This document shows, piece by piece, positions 16,158 through 25,700 of a DNA stretch of 52,789 bases. The stretch covers positions 1-52,789 of the forward strand of contig JACAEL010000035.1 in NCBI GenBank assembly GCA_013388835.1. The letters run 5' to 3'. Position 1 is the first letter of the stretch; the number at the start of each line of letters is the position of its first letter. The position numbers and the translations under genes are program-made. The notes under the pieces are model-generated. The model was not told the origin of the DNA, made no database searches, and saw only the letters and a program-made list of their open reading frames with translations. Origin of the DNA: Candidatus Thorarchaeota archaeon. Its GTDB lineage: Archaea; Asgardarchaeota; Thorarchaeia; Thorarchaeales; Thorarchaeaceae.

Positions 16158-16970
16158 TTGTCAAAAGTGTCATCGTCACTAGTCGTGTACTTGGTGATAG
16201 GCCTAGTCATTGGAGCAGGAATCGGGTATGCAATCCCGACGCTGCTCCTTCCACAGACAACACCACCTGTAGTCGACCTTCTAGACACAATCACGCAGAG
16301 AGGCTACATGGTGATAGGAACCAGCTCTGGCTGGCCGCCATTCGAGATGGTGAACACAACAACAAACGAACTCTATGGCTTCGATATTGACCTCTGCAAC
16401 TACATCGCCAATGAGCTCAACGTGACCATACAGTGGAGCGACTTGGACTTTGATGCCCTAGTAGGCGCTTGCTCCGCAGGCACCATTGACCTCATCGCAG
16501 CAGCGACGTTCATCACTGCAGAACGAAACGCGGTCCTTGCACCATCGGTCTGGTACATCAGAACCAACGAGGTGGTGGTGGTCAAGGCCAGCTCCCCGCT
16601 CACAATCACTCACCTCGAAAACCTGACTGGGCTTGATGTGGGTGTCCAGACTGGCACCGTAGAGGATGATGAGATAACCCAACTCATTGACGACGGTGTG
16701 GGAATCATAATCCACCGCTATCCGCGTCCCGACACAATGTTTGCAGACCTCGACGCAGGGACACTTGATGCCGTCTACGTGGACGAACCAGTCTTCGACG
16801 TCTACGCCAGCACATACAGTGTGAAAGTGATCTTCACAGTGACTGCGCCCCCGACAGCACTGTACATGCGCTATGGAAACCTCAAGTTCCAGAAGGCCGT
16901 GAACAATGCGATTGTGAAGGCATTTGAAACGGGCGCATTAGACGCAATGATTGCAAAGTGGTTCGGGTGA
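16158..16970 (+). CDS. Amino-acid ABC transporter substrate-binding protein
   Basis: 270 aa. N-terminal membrane anchor (SLVVYLVIGLVIGAGIGYA) and then a family-3 binding domain: ITQRGYMVIGTSSGWPPFEM, LYGFDIDLCNYIANELNV, ALVGACSAGTIDLIAAATFI (usual D-A-I-I-A-G region), NLTGLDVGVQTGTVEDDEI, and DAVYVDEPVFDVYA. It lacks a lipobox Cys, so it is held by the N-terminal helix. The TTG start is supported by AAGGAGG 10 nt upstream (16141-16147); no ATG is available. First gene of a four-gene importer operon. The ligand is probably a polar amino acid, by family only. Confidence 0.92.
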   Translation: MSKVSSSLVVYLVIGLVIGAGIGYAIPTLLLPQTTPPVVDLLDTITQRGYMVIGTSSGWPPFEMVNTTTNELYGFDIDLCNYIANELNVTIQWSDLDFDALVGACSAGTIDLIAAATFITAERNAVLAPSVWYIRTNEVVVVKASSPLTITHLENLTGLDVGVQTGTVEDDEITQLIDDGVGIIIHRYPRPDTMFADLDAGTLDAVYVDEPVFDVYASTYSVKVIFTVTAPPTALYMRYGNLKFQKAVNNAIVKAFETGALDAMIAKWFG

Positions 16971-16977
16971 GCTGCAA

Positions 16978-17664
16978 GTGCAGGAGTTGCAGGAGCTTGT
17001 TCAGTGGTTGGTGTATATCCTTACAGGCATTCCTGCAACCCTGCTTCTTGCGTTCATTGGCTTGGCCTTTGGATTCGCATATGGGATTCTCATTGCCATA
17101 TGGAGGGTGTATGGCCCACCAGTCATTCAGATGCTGGGCGCTGCCTATGAGAGGATAATGAGGAGTATCCCGGTTCTTGTACTGATCATGATATTCGGAG
17201 TGGGGTTGCCCGGGCTCTTCGCCTTTGCGGGACCAGGGACCAACTCGCTCATCATGGCCGCTGGCTTCTCACTGGCATTACGGAGCTCCGCATATCAGTC
17301 AGGGATATTCAGGTCAGCCATAATGGCGGTACCACTGGGCCAGATGCAGGCTGCAAAGGCTCTTGGCATGTCGGCATTGGAGGCGAATCTCTACATTGTA
17401 CTTCCACAGGCTTTCAGACTGGCAATACCTGCATGGTCAAACGAGTACGCAGTGGTCATCAAGGACACGTCCTATGCACTGGTCATAGGAGTGAGTGTCA
17501 TGGACAAACTTGCTCTGAACATATACGCCACCGCTCCTCAGGCATTCTTCTCAGTCGTTCTGATTCTTACTCTCATCTACTTCTGCTTCACATATCCGGT
17601 GACCAAGCTCGCAGGGGAGCACATGACCAAGAAACTCAAGAAACTAGGTCTCGGAGGAGGTTGA
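16978..17664 (+). CDS. Amino-acid ABC transporter permease 1 (HisM/GlnP-like)
   Basis: About 228 aa with five or so helices. The family pattern is visible: [20 protein letters not shown] at the N-terminus, [20 protein letters not shown] (R-S-I/T-P segment), [20 protein letters not shown], and the coupling EAA motif [30 protein letters not shown] split across residues 130-160. GTG at 16978 is preferred because GGTGAG ends 7 nt before it; GGTGAG is itself the end of the binding-protein gene. A TTG start at 16951 is the alternative. It has four bases of spacing to the ATPase gene. It pairs with either itself or the second permease at 18461. Confidence 0.9.
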   Translation: MQELQELVQWLVYILTGIPATLLLAFIGLAFGFAYGILIAIWRVYGPPVIQMLGAAYERIMRSIPVLVLIMIFGVGLPGLFAFAGPGTNSLIMAAGFSLALRSSAYQSGIFRSAIMAVPLGQMQAAKALGMSALEANLYIVLPQAFRLAIPAWSNEYAVVIKDTSYALVIGVSVMDKLALNIYATAPQAFFSVVLILTLIYFCFTYPVTKLAGEHMTKKLKKLGLGGG

Positions 17665-17668
17665 TACA

Positions 17669-18436
17669 ATGTCACAGACAGTCGTTCTTCATGTGGAGGA
17701 CATACACAAGCGATATGGAAACCTCGAGGTGCTAAAGGGGGTTTCTTTTCAGGTGAGGGAAGGAGAAGTGAAAGTCGTCTTTGGACCAAGCGGTAGCGGG
17801 AAGAGTACACTCCTCCGATGCATAAACATGCTCGACCCACCCGACAAGGGCCTCATCATGCTCAATGACATATGCCTTACGGAGCCGCGTGCAGACCTCA
17901 ACAGACTGCGATCCCGCATCGGTTTTGTGTTTCAGCAGTTCAACCTCTTCGCTCATCTTCGTGCCATCGACAATGTTGCCATCGGACCGAGGCGGGTGCT
18001 TGGTCTCAGCAAGGAGGAGGCCTACAGACGTGCAGAGAAGGCCTTGGAACAGGTCAAGATGCAGGACAGGGCACGCCACTTTCCGGCAGAACTGTCAGGA
18101 GGACAGCAACAGAGAGTGGGTATTGCACGAGCTCTTGCCATGCAGCCGGATCTGATTCTGTTTGACGAACCGACATCTGCACTCGACCCCGAGCTGATAG
18201 GTGAGGTGCTACAGGTCATGCTGGATATCGCCAAGGCAGGCACGACAATGGTAGTCGTCACACACGAGATGGGCTTTGCCAAAGCCGTGGCCGACGAGAT
18301 GCTGTTCATGGACCAAGGCATCATTCTGGAGAGTGGAACCCCGGAGGAGTTCTTCTCAGGAGCAAAGACAGAGAGAGCAAGGAAGTTCCTTCACCAGCTC
18401 GAGCTTCTGTACGGCCAGTCAGCTGAGGACATCTGA
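17669..18436 (+). CDS. Amino-acid ABC transporter ATPase (GlnQ-like)
   Basis: 255 aa. Walker [10 protein letters not shown] (residues 38-46), Q-loop [12 protein letters not shown], signature [17 protein letters not shown], Walker [16 protein letters not shown], and switch His [10 protein letters not shown]. The sequence is highly typical of polar amino-acid importers. GGAGGAGG sits 8 nt upstream of the ATG. It lies between the two permease genes in the same operon and would drive both. Confidence 0.95.
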   Translation: MSQTVVLHVEDIHKRYGNLEVLKGVSFQVREGEVKVVFGPSGSGKSTLLRCINMLDPPDKGLIMLNDICLTEPRADLNRLRSRIGFVFQQFNLFAHLRAIDNVAIGPRRVLGLSKEEAYRRAEKALEQVKMQDRARHFPAELSGGQQQRVGIARALAMQPDLILFDEPTSALDPELIGEVLQVMLDIAKAGTTMVVVTHEMGFAKAVADEMLFMDQGIILESGTPEEFFSGAKTERARKFLHQLELLYGQSAEDI

Positions 18437-18460
18437 ATGCCATAGTGGAGCTTGAGAACC

Positions 18461-19282
18461 ATGGAGATTATCGCTTCCGATGAGCTGGTTCCTCAGACTG
18501 GACACACACAAGGACGATTAAGACTGACTCAGGCATACTCTGCTCTGAAAAGGACGCATCAGTATATTGTATTCGGAATCATGTTGGTGTCGGTATTCAT
18601 CTTAGTGCAGATTCTGTATCCCGACTACTACGGTCAGTTCGTTTCAGGTGTGGCGATGACAATGGGCCTCTATGTCTTCGCTTTGGCCTTCGGATTCGTG
18701 CTAGGTCTCGTGCTGGCAATCGTGCGCGTGTATGGAAACCCCATCGCCTCACGCATCTCAACAGCATATATCGAGATCATCAGAGGGACACCAGTTGTCA
18801 CTCAGATGCTTCTCATTGCACTGGCGCCTCATGCGCTTAGAGACCTCATGCTTGCAATGGGTTATGGCGTCTGGGATGTGAGAGTGTTCTTGGCGGCGCT
18901 GTGTCTGGGCTTGAACAGTGCTGCGTATCAGGCGGAGTATCTGCGCTCGGCAATCACTGCCACAGGCTCGGGACAGATGCTAGCAGCCCGGTCACTGGGC
19001 ATGTCGCGGGCCGCCAGCATACAATACATCATACTGCCACAGAGCCTGAGGCGAGTCATTCCAGCATGGATGAACGAGGCAACCTATCTGCCGAAGGTCA
19101 CGACGGCAGCGTATATTGTCAGTGTGGAGGAGGTATTTGCATGGGCCAAGTTCGTCACATCCAGAGTGTTTCTTCCACTGCAGGTGTATGTCACAGTCGC
19201 TCTGTTCTTCATCGCCGTCATCATGCTAATCACTGCCTTGCTTGAGCAGGTACACGGAGCGACGAGAGTGCCCGGACTCTAG
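18461..19282 (+). CDS. Amino-acid ABC transporter permease 2
   Basis: About 273 aa. After a 40-residue cytoplasmic N-terminus there are five or six helices with the same family features as permease 1: ISTAYIEIIRGTPVVTQMLL (R-G-T-P), LNSAAYQAEYLRSAITATGS and the coupling motif GQMLAARSLGMSRAASIQYI followed by LPQSLRRVIPAWMNEATYLP. The ATG at 18461 lies 10 nt behind GGAG; a TTG at 18452 is possible. A heterodimer with permease 1 is the simplest reading. The longer N-terminus and an additional helix before the usual first segment (VFGIMLVSVFILVQILYP) separate it from permease 1. Confidence 0.9.
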   Translation: MEIIASDELVPQTGHTQGRLRLTQAYSALKRTHQYIVFGIMLVSVFILVQILYPDYYGQFVSGVAMTMGLYVFALAFGFVLGLVLAIVRVYGNPIASRISTAYIEIIRGTPVVTQMLLIALAPHALRDLMLAMGYGVWDVRVFLAALCLGLNSAAYQAEYLRSAITATGSGQMLAARSLGMSRAASIQYIILPQSLRRVIPAWMNEATYLPKVTTAAYIVSVEEVFAWAKFVTSRVFLPLQVYVTVALFFIAVIMLITALLEQVHGATRVPGL

Positions 19283-19363
19283 TTGTCCGTGTAATGCGCC
19301 GTCATTCAGACTCGTGAGAGATACCTCTTTATCCATTTGCAGCAAGTGGTCATTCAGTACTGC

Positions 19364-20236
19364 GTGGAGCGTCACATAGGCTTGAAGCAAAGAGCGACAA
19401 TCATGGTTCTGGTGACATGCCTTGTGCTCGGCCTTGTAGTCAGCCCCGTAAGAGGTGCGGTTGTGGGAAGCACCTATTACTTCCGGGCGACTTGGTACGA
19501 CAGCGAGTTCAGGTTAGACTCGGGAGACACCTTCAAGTCCACCACCACTGGTGAGTTCAAGGTGCACGTTTTCAATGCCACCAAGGTCAGCGGCCACGAT
19601 GTCTACCAGTACAACTACAATGGATTCCACTACGTGACAGGAGCAGTGGCAATGAATGCGAATGACACAGTCCAGTTTCAGGACAACAAGGTCTTCTTCA
19701 GCTTGAACACGGCCGACCAAGACCACGACAACAAATCAGAGTCCTCATCTCTTGTGATATACCCTGCCACGAGCAGTGCTCATCCGGGCAGGAACCTGTT
19801 TGTGAACCCAGTGTGGACCACACATACAACGGACTGGAACACCGCGGTGAACCAAGCACAAGACAACCCGGCTGTCAAGTCGTTGACACAGGCAGCGGGT
19901 GACGGGGACTTCTCGCTGACCATTGAAGTCAACATCGAAGGCACAGTACCCGTCGGGAGTCATGTCGAGCCGGCGAATGGCACTGGAACCCATTCGTTCT
20001 CAGCCGCATATGACGACGACGGGATCCTGCTCTCGTGGTCATACTCATACACAGTCAGGCTCACTAGTGAGAATCACACCGCGTACACCAAGTTGGCTGG
20101 CAGTGTCGTGAGGACCTCAGGGGTCGGAGCCGGTCCTGTGACCGATGCTTCGTTAGCCAGCGCTGCCACCTACTTGGGGTTGGGCGCCATCGCTGGTCTG
20201 GTAATCGGAGGCTATGTTGGCAAGAAGTACGCATGA
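19364..20236 (+). CDS. Secreted protein with C-terminal membrane anchor, function unknown
   Basis: About 290 aa. A signal peptide (ATIMVLVTCLVLGLVVSPVRGA) is followed by a beta-rich, Asn/Thr-rich extracellular region with sequons (NAT, NDT, NGT, NHT), and a C-terminal helix YLGLGAIAGLVIGGYVG ending in KKYA. The central part FRATWYDSEFRLDSGDTFKS and GFHYVTGAVAMNANDTVQFQ was not recognised. The GTG at 19364 was chosen because a TATA-like CTCTTTATCC lies at 19326-19335; the frame also has a TTG at 19337, which is too close to that box. No operon partner. Probably a surface protein; the overall form matches others in this window. Confidence 0.7.
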   Translation: MERHIGLKQRATIMVLVTCLVLGLVVSPVRGAVVGSTYYFRATWYDSEFRLDSGDTFKSTTTGEFKVHVFNATKVSGHDVYQYNYNGFHYVTGAVAMNANDTVQFQDNKVFFSLNTADQDHDNKSESSSLVIYPATSSAHPGRNLFVNPVWTTHTTDWNTAVNQAQDNPAVKSLTQAAGDGDFSLTIEVNIEGTVPVGSHVEPANGTGTHSFSAAYDDDGILLSWSYSYTVRLTSENHTAYTKLAGSVVRTSGVGAGPVTDASLASAATYLGLGAIAGLVIGGYVGKKYA

Positions 20237-20301
20237 TGCACGGCAGGGCCAAGGCTGCGAAATGTCGCGCAGGCAGAAACGGATGAAGAAATGGCTGAAC
20301 G

Positions 20302-21402
20302 GTGTGTGAGTGTGCATTGAATAGAGATGCTGTCGGTGGGACACGTGAACAAGACCTCGAAGCTATCATCTCGCGTCTTCAGAGATTCAATCACGAGATA
20401 GTCCTGCTGCGAAACATATCGCGCCTCTTCGCCGAAATGGAGAGACCTATCGAGAGCACACTCTACACCCTTGTCCACATGATCCCGGAAGCCATGCGGT
20501 TCCCCACTCTCGCGTCCGCACGGGTGAAGCTCGCCAGAGATGAGTACGCCAGTGCCAACTTCCAGCAGACACAGTGGAGCACAACAACCCCTCTCACTAC
20601 CCCTGAAGGTGTCGTTGGAGAGCTCGAGGTCAACTACACCGAGCTACCGCCGCAGGTGTCATCTGACGAGGTCTTTCTTCCAGAGGAGCGCAGCCTTGTC
20701 AGTGCCATCGGAGTCGAAGTGAGCCTGTACCTCGAAAGAAAGGAAAACGAGCGAGTACGGCAACAGCTCCAGCGGGAGATAGAGCTCTACTCATCGATTC
20801 TGAAACACGATCTCAGGAATGACCTCGGTCTAGTGGTGAGCAGTATCGACCTTGCCCGCATGATGCACGGAGAGGAGTCGCCACAGCTTGATGACCTGCT
20901 TTCGACAGCACAGGCTGTATGCCAGAGGATGACCAGCCTTCTGAATGTCTTCGCTCCACAAGAGCAAGAGGTCGTCAGAGACATCGTGGCACTAGTCGAA
21001 CAAGCAACGCGTGCAGAGGCACAAGCGCACCCGAAACTGAAGATCACACTGGACAAGTCTGCGGTCACTGGACCACTAGTTGTCCCTGCAAGCAGACTTC
21101 TGCCAAGTGTCTTCGAGAACCTGCTGAGGAATGCGTCGAAGTACGCTGGACAGGAGGCTCATGTGAACGTACGTATACGCCGACTGGACAACCGTGTCGA
21201 GATCACTGTGTCTGACAATGGACCAGGAATCCCACAAGATGTACTGCCGCGTCTCTTTCAAAGGGGGGCCTCAAGCTCCGGGTCAGGTCTCGGCCTGTAC
21301 CTCTCAAGAGAAGTGGTCAAGTCATTGAATGGGACAATCGAGTTGGCAGAGTCCGAGATGGGGGGCGCTACCTTTCGAGTCTTACTTCCTCTCAGCCTCT
21401 AG
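20302..21402 (+). CDS. Histidine kinase with GAF-like sensor domain
   Basis: 366 aa, no membrane helix. Residues 30-145 resemble a GAF domain (FAEMERPIESTLYTLVHMIP; LTTPEGVVGELEVNY; ERSLVSAIGVEVSLYLER). A DHp helix carries the phospho-acceptor in SSILKHDLRNDLGLV (His169). The ATPase domain has N-box VFENLLRNASKYAG, G1 DNGPGIP and G2 GSGLGLYLSREVV, all intact. It is therefore a normal kinase, in contrast to the kinase-like proteins at 8226-9980 and 39197-41467. No response regulator is adjacent. The start is a GTG; TTG at 20317 is possible and would lose only five residues. Confidence 0.88.
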   Translation: MCECALNRDAVGGTREQDLEAIISRLQRFNHEIVLLRNISRLFAEMERPIESTLYTLVHMIPEAMRFPTLASARVKLARDEYASANFQQTQWSTTTPLTTPEGVVGELEVNYTELPPQVSSDEVFLPEERSLVSAIGVEVSLYLERKENERVRQQLQREIELYSSILKHDLRNDLGLVVSSIDLARMMHGEESPQLDDLLSTAQAVCQRMTSLLNVFAPQEQEVVRDIVALVEQATRAEAQAHPKLKITLDKSAVTGPLVVPASRLLPSVFENLLRNASKYAGQEAHVNVRIRRLDNRVEITVSDNGPGIPQDVLPRLFQRGASSSGSGLGLYLSREVVKSLNGTIELAESEMGGATFRVLLPLSL

Positions 21403-21415
21403 CCGTACACCTGCG

Positions 21416-22267
21416 TCAGTAGAGAGACCTTAGAAGTCGCTCAACCTCGTACCGTGAGATGACCGCAAATGGCCCTCGGCCTGCGGACGAGACTGAGGCA
21501 CACGCGGCGCCGAAGTGGCCTGACCTTGACAGCTCGCCGCCACTCCTCAGAAACTCTATGAGAAACCCTATCATGTACATGTGACTGTAGCCACTCATGT
21601 CCACCACTCTGCTGGGGACAACGTACGGTATGTCAATGGCACCGTGATGGCAGTAGACAGTAGAGCCATGCACATCTCGGTTGACTATCACTATGAAGGG
21701 TCCCCGGCCCAGCAGCGACTCGACTGAGTCCTTCTCAGATGCTGATTCCGTCAGAAGGGAGAGTGAGAGAGGATCGACGAGGAGAACAGTGGTGTATGCC
21801 AGAAAGTCATCGATGTCATCCGGCACGGAGTATCTCAGTGCGCCGTAACTGCCAACCGTCCTGAGGCACCCTGCGACCTCAAGTGCTACTATTGCTTCGC
21901 TTCCTGCCGCAGCCTTCAGACAGGAGCAGCTCACTTCACTTATCGTGGGTGAAAAGTAGATTGTGCTCGCAGACAGGTGCTCGCGGTGCAGGTCCTTCCC
22001 TTCTATCTTCGAAGCAACGGACACTGCGTCCTGGCTCCTGGACCCGTCTTCTGACTCTGTGGTGATAATCTGTGTGGAGTGCGGGCCACGACGGTAGAGT
22101 CCGGTGGTGACAATCCCACAGGACGCGAGGTGAGCAACATGAATGTCATCGAAGTCAGTGCCCACACACGACACTATCCCTGTGCCCACTGCACCCAGGG
22201 TCTGTGCGCTCGCTGCATATACTGGGGCTCCTCCGAGTCTCTCCTCTTCTCTTCCTTTGGGCGTCAC
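21416..22267 (-). pseudogene. Degenerate PfkB/ribokinase-like protein with broken 5' end
   Basis: PfkB-type fold: RLGGAPVYAASAQTLGAVGT, VGTDFDDIHVAHLASCGIVT (substrate side) and GFLIEFLRSGG plus FGAACASVSSAGRGPF (ATP side). In active family members the motif before the last helices is G-A-G-D, with Asp as catalytic base; here it is DMSGYSHMYMIGF, so the Asp is missing. The first strand typical of the family (LELLVVGHIYREL) is readable directly upstream, at 22271-22309, but has no start: its first codon at 22309 is TTA where TTG would fit, 5 nt behind GAGGTGAT. Alternatively an extra A in CCTTAGAGC shifts the frame relative to the ATG at 22316. From the GTG at 22267 the protein would lack this strand. 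Either an inactive binding protein or a decaying gene. Confidence 0.65.
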
Positions 22268-22309
22268 CCGCAGCTCGCGGTAGATGTGCCCTACAACCAG
22301 AAGCTCTAA

Positions 22310-22740
22310 GGCGCATCACCTCGGGCAAGAGTAACACGCAGAGGATTTCAATGTGTGTTGGATGTCCCCTCTGTATCACCCCTGCGAAGTGATGGGGGAG
22401 AATCGCATCCCGGTCAGATACCTATGTGTGTTGCTGAAATCAGCGATTGACGAGAACCAAGTCGCAAGTCTTCCAGACTGTGACAGTATACGACAAGATG
22501 CTTGCGCCCACAATCTGAGTCGACCGGCTCCAGTGTCACTGCGTTGCGGTTGTGGCTATCAGACAGGTTGCATGGGCAGGTCTCGCCGACGCTGGAGGGA
22601 ACACCATTCTTGGCGTATGCACACCCTGCCTGAGAACGCTCTCGCCAATTCAGCCTAGACAGTGAGGCATCTTGTCTCGGCAGCACGGAGTTCTCATGTC
22701 GGAGCGCTCCAGCTGACGGTTGACGAGGCGAAAATGGCTG
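22310..22740. other. Intergenic region between giant gene and PfkB-like gene
   Basis: About 430 bp. Reading frames of 60 to 100 codons exist on both strands but have no recognisable protein features or convincing ribosome-binding sites. GAGGTGAT at 22315-22322 (minus strand) is the probable ribosome-binding site of the PfkB-like gene. No tRNA T-arm, CRISPR repeat or known RNA was found. Confidence 0.4.
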
Positions 22741-22772
22741 GTGCCCCGAGGCTCTGTCAGTCCCCGGGGCAC
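22741..22772 (-). terminator. Hairpin after the FG-GAP giant gene
   Basis: GTGCCCCG (22741-22748) and CGGGGCAC (22765-22772) form a perfect 8-bp stem with a 16-nt loop, 8 nt after the stop codon of the giant gene. On the minus strand it is followed by CAGCCATTTTCGCC, a short T-run only. Probably the 3' end of the two-giant-gene transcript. Confidence 0.5.
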
Positions 22773-22779
22773 TGCTTGA

Positions 22780-25700
22780 TCACTGGTGCTCACGCCTGCT
22801 CCGGACTCGAACCACCACCCCGACCACCACGACTACAGGTATTGCCACCAATATCGAGATGGTCAATGCCACAGCAGACACATCCTCAAGGCCTTGCCAG
22901 CTCGCGACGAGAGGCACGGGTGGAGGCTTTGTGCGGTTGGTGATGCAGTAGGTCGTGCCGCCGTAGTAGTAGATCACGTCCTTGCCATCGAGACCATCGT
23001 ATTGGCCAACCCGAAGGTAGGTGGGCGAGTGTGTCATCGCGTACGCACCCAGCACATCTCCGGTCGTCGACTCGATGATGGCAAAGTGCTCCTCAAGCAT
23101 GAGCACAATGTCCATCACTCCGTTCTCATCCATGTCGGAGAGCACCATCTTCTTGGCTGTGGTGGTCGGCGCCTTGTAGTTCCATATTACCGAGTATGAA
23201 GGCCCATTGGACGCAATGATTCCAAGTTCATTGGTGTTCACAATCACCTCGGCTGTTGGCGTGCCGTCTATGTTGTACACGTCTATGCTCGCCACTGTCG
23301 CATTCATGTTCACCTGCCAGAACGTGCCGCTGGCAGCACTCCAAGTCCAGGCCCAGCCCCCGTCCATCGCTACGGCAAAGTCCGTGTAGCTGTCCCCGTT
23401 GAGATTGCCCACCGCGACATCCACGACGAGCGGGTAGCCACTAGGCCAAGACCCCGCAAAGGCGCCGTCGCCCTCCCACATGAACAAGTCTCCGTCATGT
23501 GATGAGGAGATGCCGAACACTGCGATATCAGTCCGTGGAGTGTTCCAGAACTGGCCTGTGCGCACCATGGTCGGGTAGAATGAGGTGGCGTTGAGCGACC
23601 CCTTATACTTCTCAATCCCCGTATTGTCGTAGATTCGGAGGTAGGTGAGGTTCGCTGCCGTCGTGTACAGTATGGCGTACTCGAGCCCGGTAAGAGTGGT
23701 GTCGAAGTCAGCCACGGAGAACACGTTGATGCGTGTACCCGTGGGTGCGACCTTCTCTATTGCACTCAGTGGGTGACCGTTGACACCGTCAAGCCCAATC
23801 ACGCAATACACACCCGTCTTGTTGAGCAGGACGAGCAGGTCGTGCGTACCGTTTCCACCGAAGTCGCCGAACTGAATGTCGAGCACATGCCCGTTAGAGT
23901 CGAAGCTCCAGAGAAGATCTGGATGAACTGTGTCATAGACGTATATGTGGTCGTCGTTGCCAGCCACGATGCACTCTGGGGCGCCGTCCCTGTTGACGTC
24001 GTATGTCCAGACCCCACGGTTTGATTCGCGCCCAACAAGGGTTTCCTTCCAGTAGACAGACCACTGGTCGAATGCCTCCGGAGGATCTGGTGTCCATGGA
24101 AAGACCTCGTCAATTGCACGCACGTCGCCGCTGGTAGACCTGAACCCGGCAACTTCACACATGCCGTCCTCATCGAAGTCGCCGACTGCCACTTGATTGT
24201 AGCTGGCCCCGGCTACGGAGTCAAAGTACACCACGACACCGGTCAGTGCGTCCAATGCGATGAGGAAACCGTCAGAGGTACAGATGCCCACACCCAGTCT
24301 GCCGCCCGCAAACGTGCCCAGCATCGCATCATTGATTGTTCCATGGTCAGGAGCGTCCCACATGTAACTCCATATGACACGCCCTGAGGTGAACTCCTCC
24401 AAGTACACTCCGTGCTGAGTGACGTAGACTGCCTCGAACACACTATCAAGGTCGAAGTCTTCGACCCATAGCCAACGGATGTTGTCGGGTGGGATGACTG
24501 TCGAGTTGTAGATCACAGAGCGGTTCACGGGGTCTATCGCCCAGAGGTGTGCAAGCCCGGTCACGATGTCATCTACCCCGTCCGAGTTCAAGTCCGCCAG
24601 CGCCATCCGAATGAGATCGCCGCCAGTGGATGCATGTACTCCGAACATGATTGAGCCATCAGTCCCGTTGAGGAAGTAGAATGAACCGTTTATGGCCTTC
24701 ACAGCAACATCCAGGTGAGCACTTCCGGTGAAGTTGCCCACCACAATCGAGTGGCCACCCATACCAACCGGTAATGTTGTGTTCCAGAGAACTGTCCCGT
24801 TTGGCTGAAGGGCAACAACCCATCCATACACGCATCCAGTCACAAACTCGGTCGTCGGGTCGCCATGAATATCACCCATAGCAACCCCGTCAGGGAAGAT
24901 AGGTCCCACGAGAGTATGACTCACAGCTATTCCGGACTCAGCTCTCAGTATCGTGAAGTTCCCATCCCATCGACTGACACCAATGTATGGTTGTCCACTC
25001 GAAGTGAGATTCCCGACCTCAATCCAGAATGGGTCTCCTGTGTACAGACTGTTTACCCAGAGCTGTGTACCATTGCCGTCATAGCAACGCACTGCTCCGT
25101 TGTCCTCACCGACTACTATGTCATCACGCCCGTCCCCATTCACATCAAAAACCGCCAGTGGTTGGCTGAGTCCGAAGTAGGAGACCTGTGCACCAATGGT
25201 GCTATTCCACAACTCCGCGGAATGGAGCAGGTTGACACGTCCTGTGCCAACGTCAACGTACTCGAGGGCGTATGACTCACCTCTCTCACAGGACACGGCT
25301 ATCTCCTCGAAGCCGTTGCCATTCGAGTCATAGACAGACACTCCGGTCACCGGCTGTGCGTATATGCTTGAAAGCCATGCCTCCTCGTGTTGCATGATCC
25401 CGCCTCCGGTATTGGAATGGGTCAGCTCATATATGCCCACCCGGTTCTCGAATCCCACAGCGACCTCACGTCTGCCATCGCCATCCGTATCGCCGACATC
25501 CATGTCCACGACACTCTCAATGTTGAAGTGCGAGAACCTCGAGGAGGGATTGATTGCCCAGAGTAGTGTGGCGCTCTCGTGATACTTGGCCCTGTGGTAG
25601 GGGCTCACAGCCCCGGATATGTACGCAGGGCTGAGTTCAGTCGTTCCGGGTGACCAGAAGTCGAACGCATGCACCTGCATGAATCCGCCGCCCCTGAGCC

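Noticed and set aside
22414-22686. 90-codon minus-strand frame in the gap after the giant gene
   Set aside because: No recognisable features, poor start context, and it does not resemble a secreted or DNA-binding small protein.
22799-22812. ACTCGAACCACC, resembling a tRNA T-arm
   Set aside because: Inside the coding end of the giant gene (basic tail codons); no tRNA cloverleaf can be drawn.
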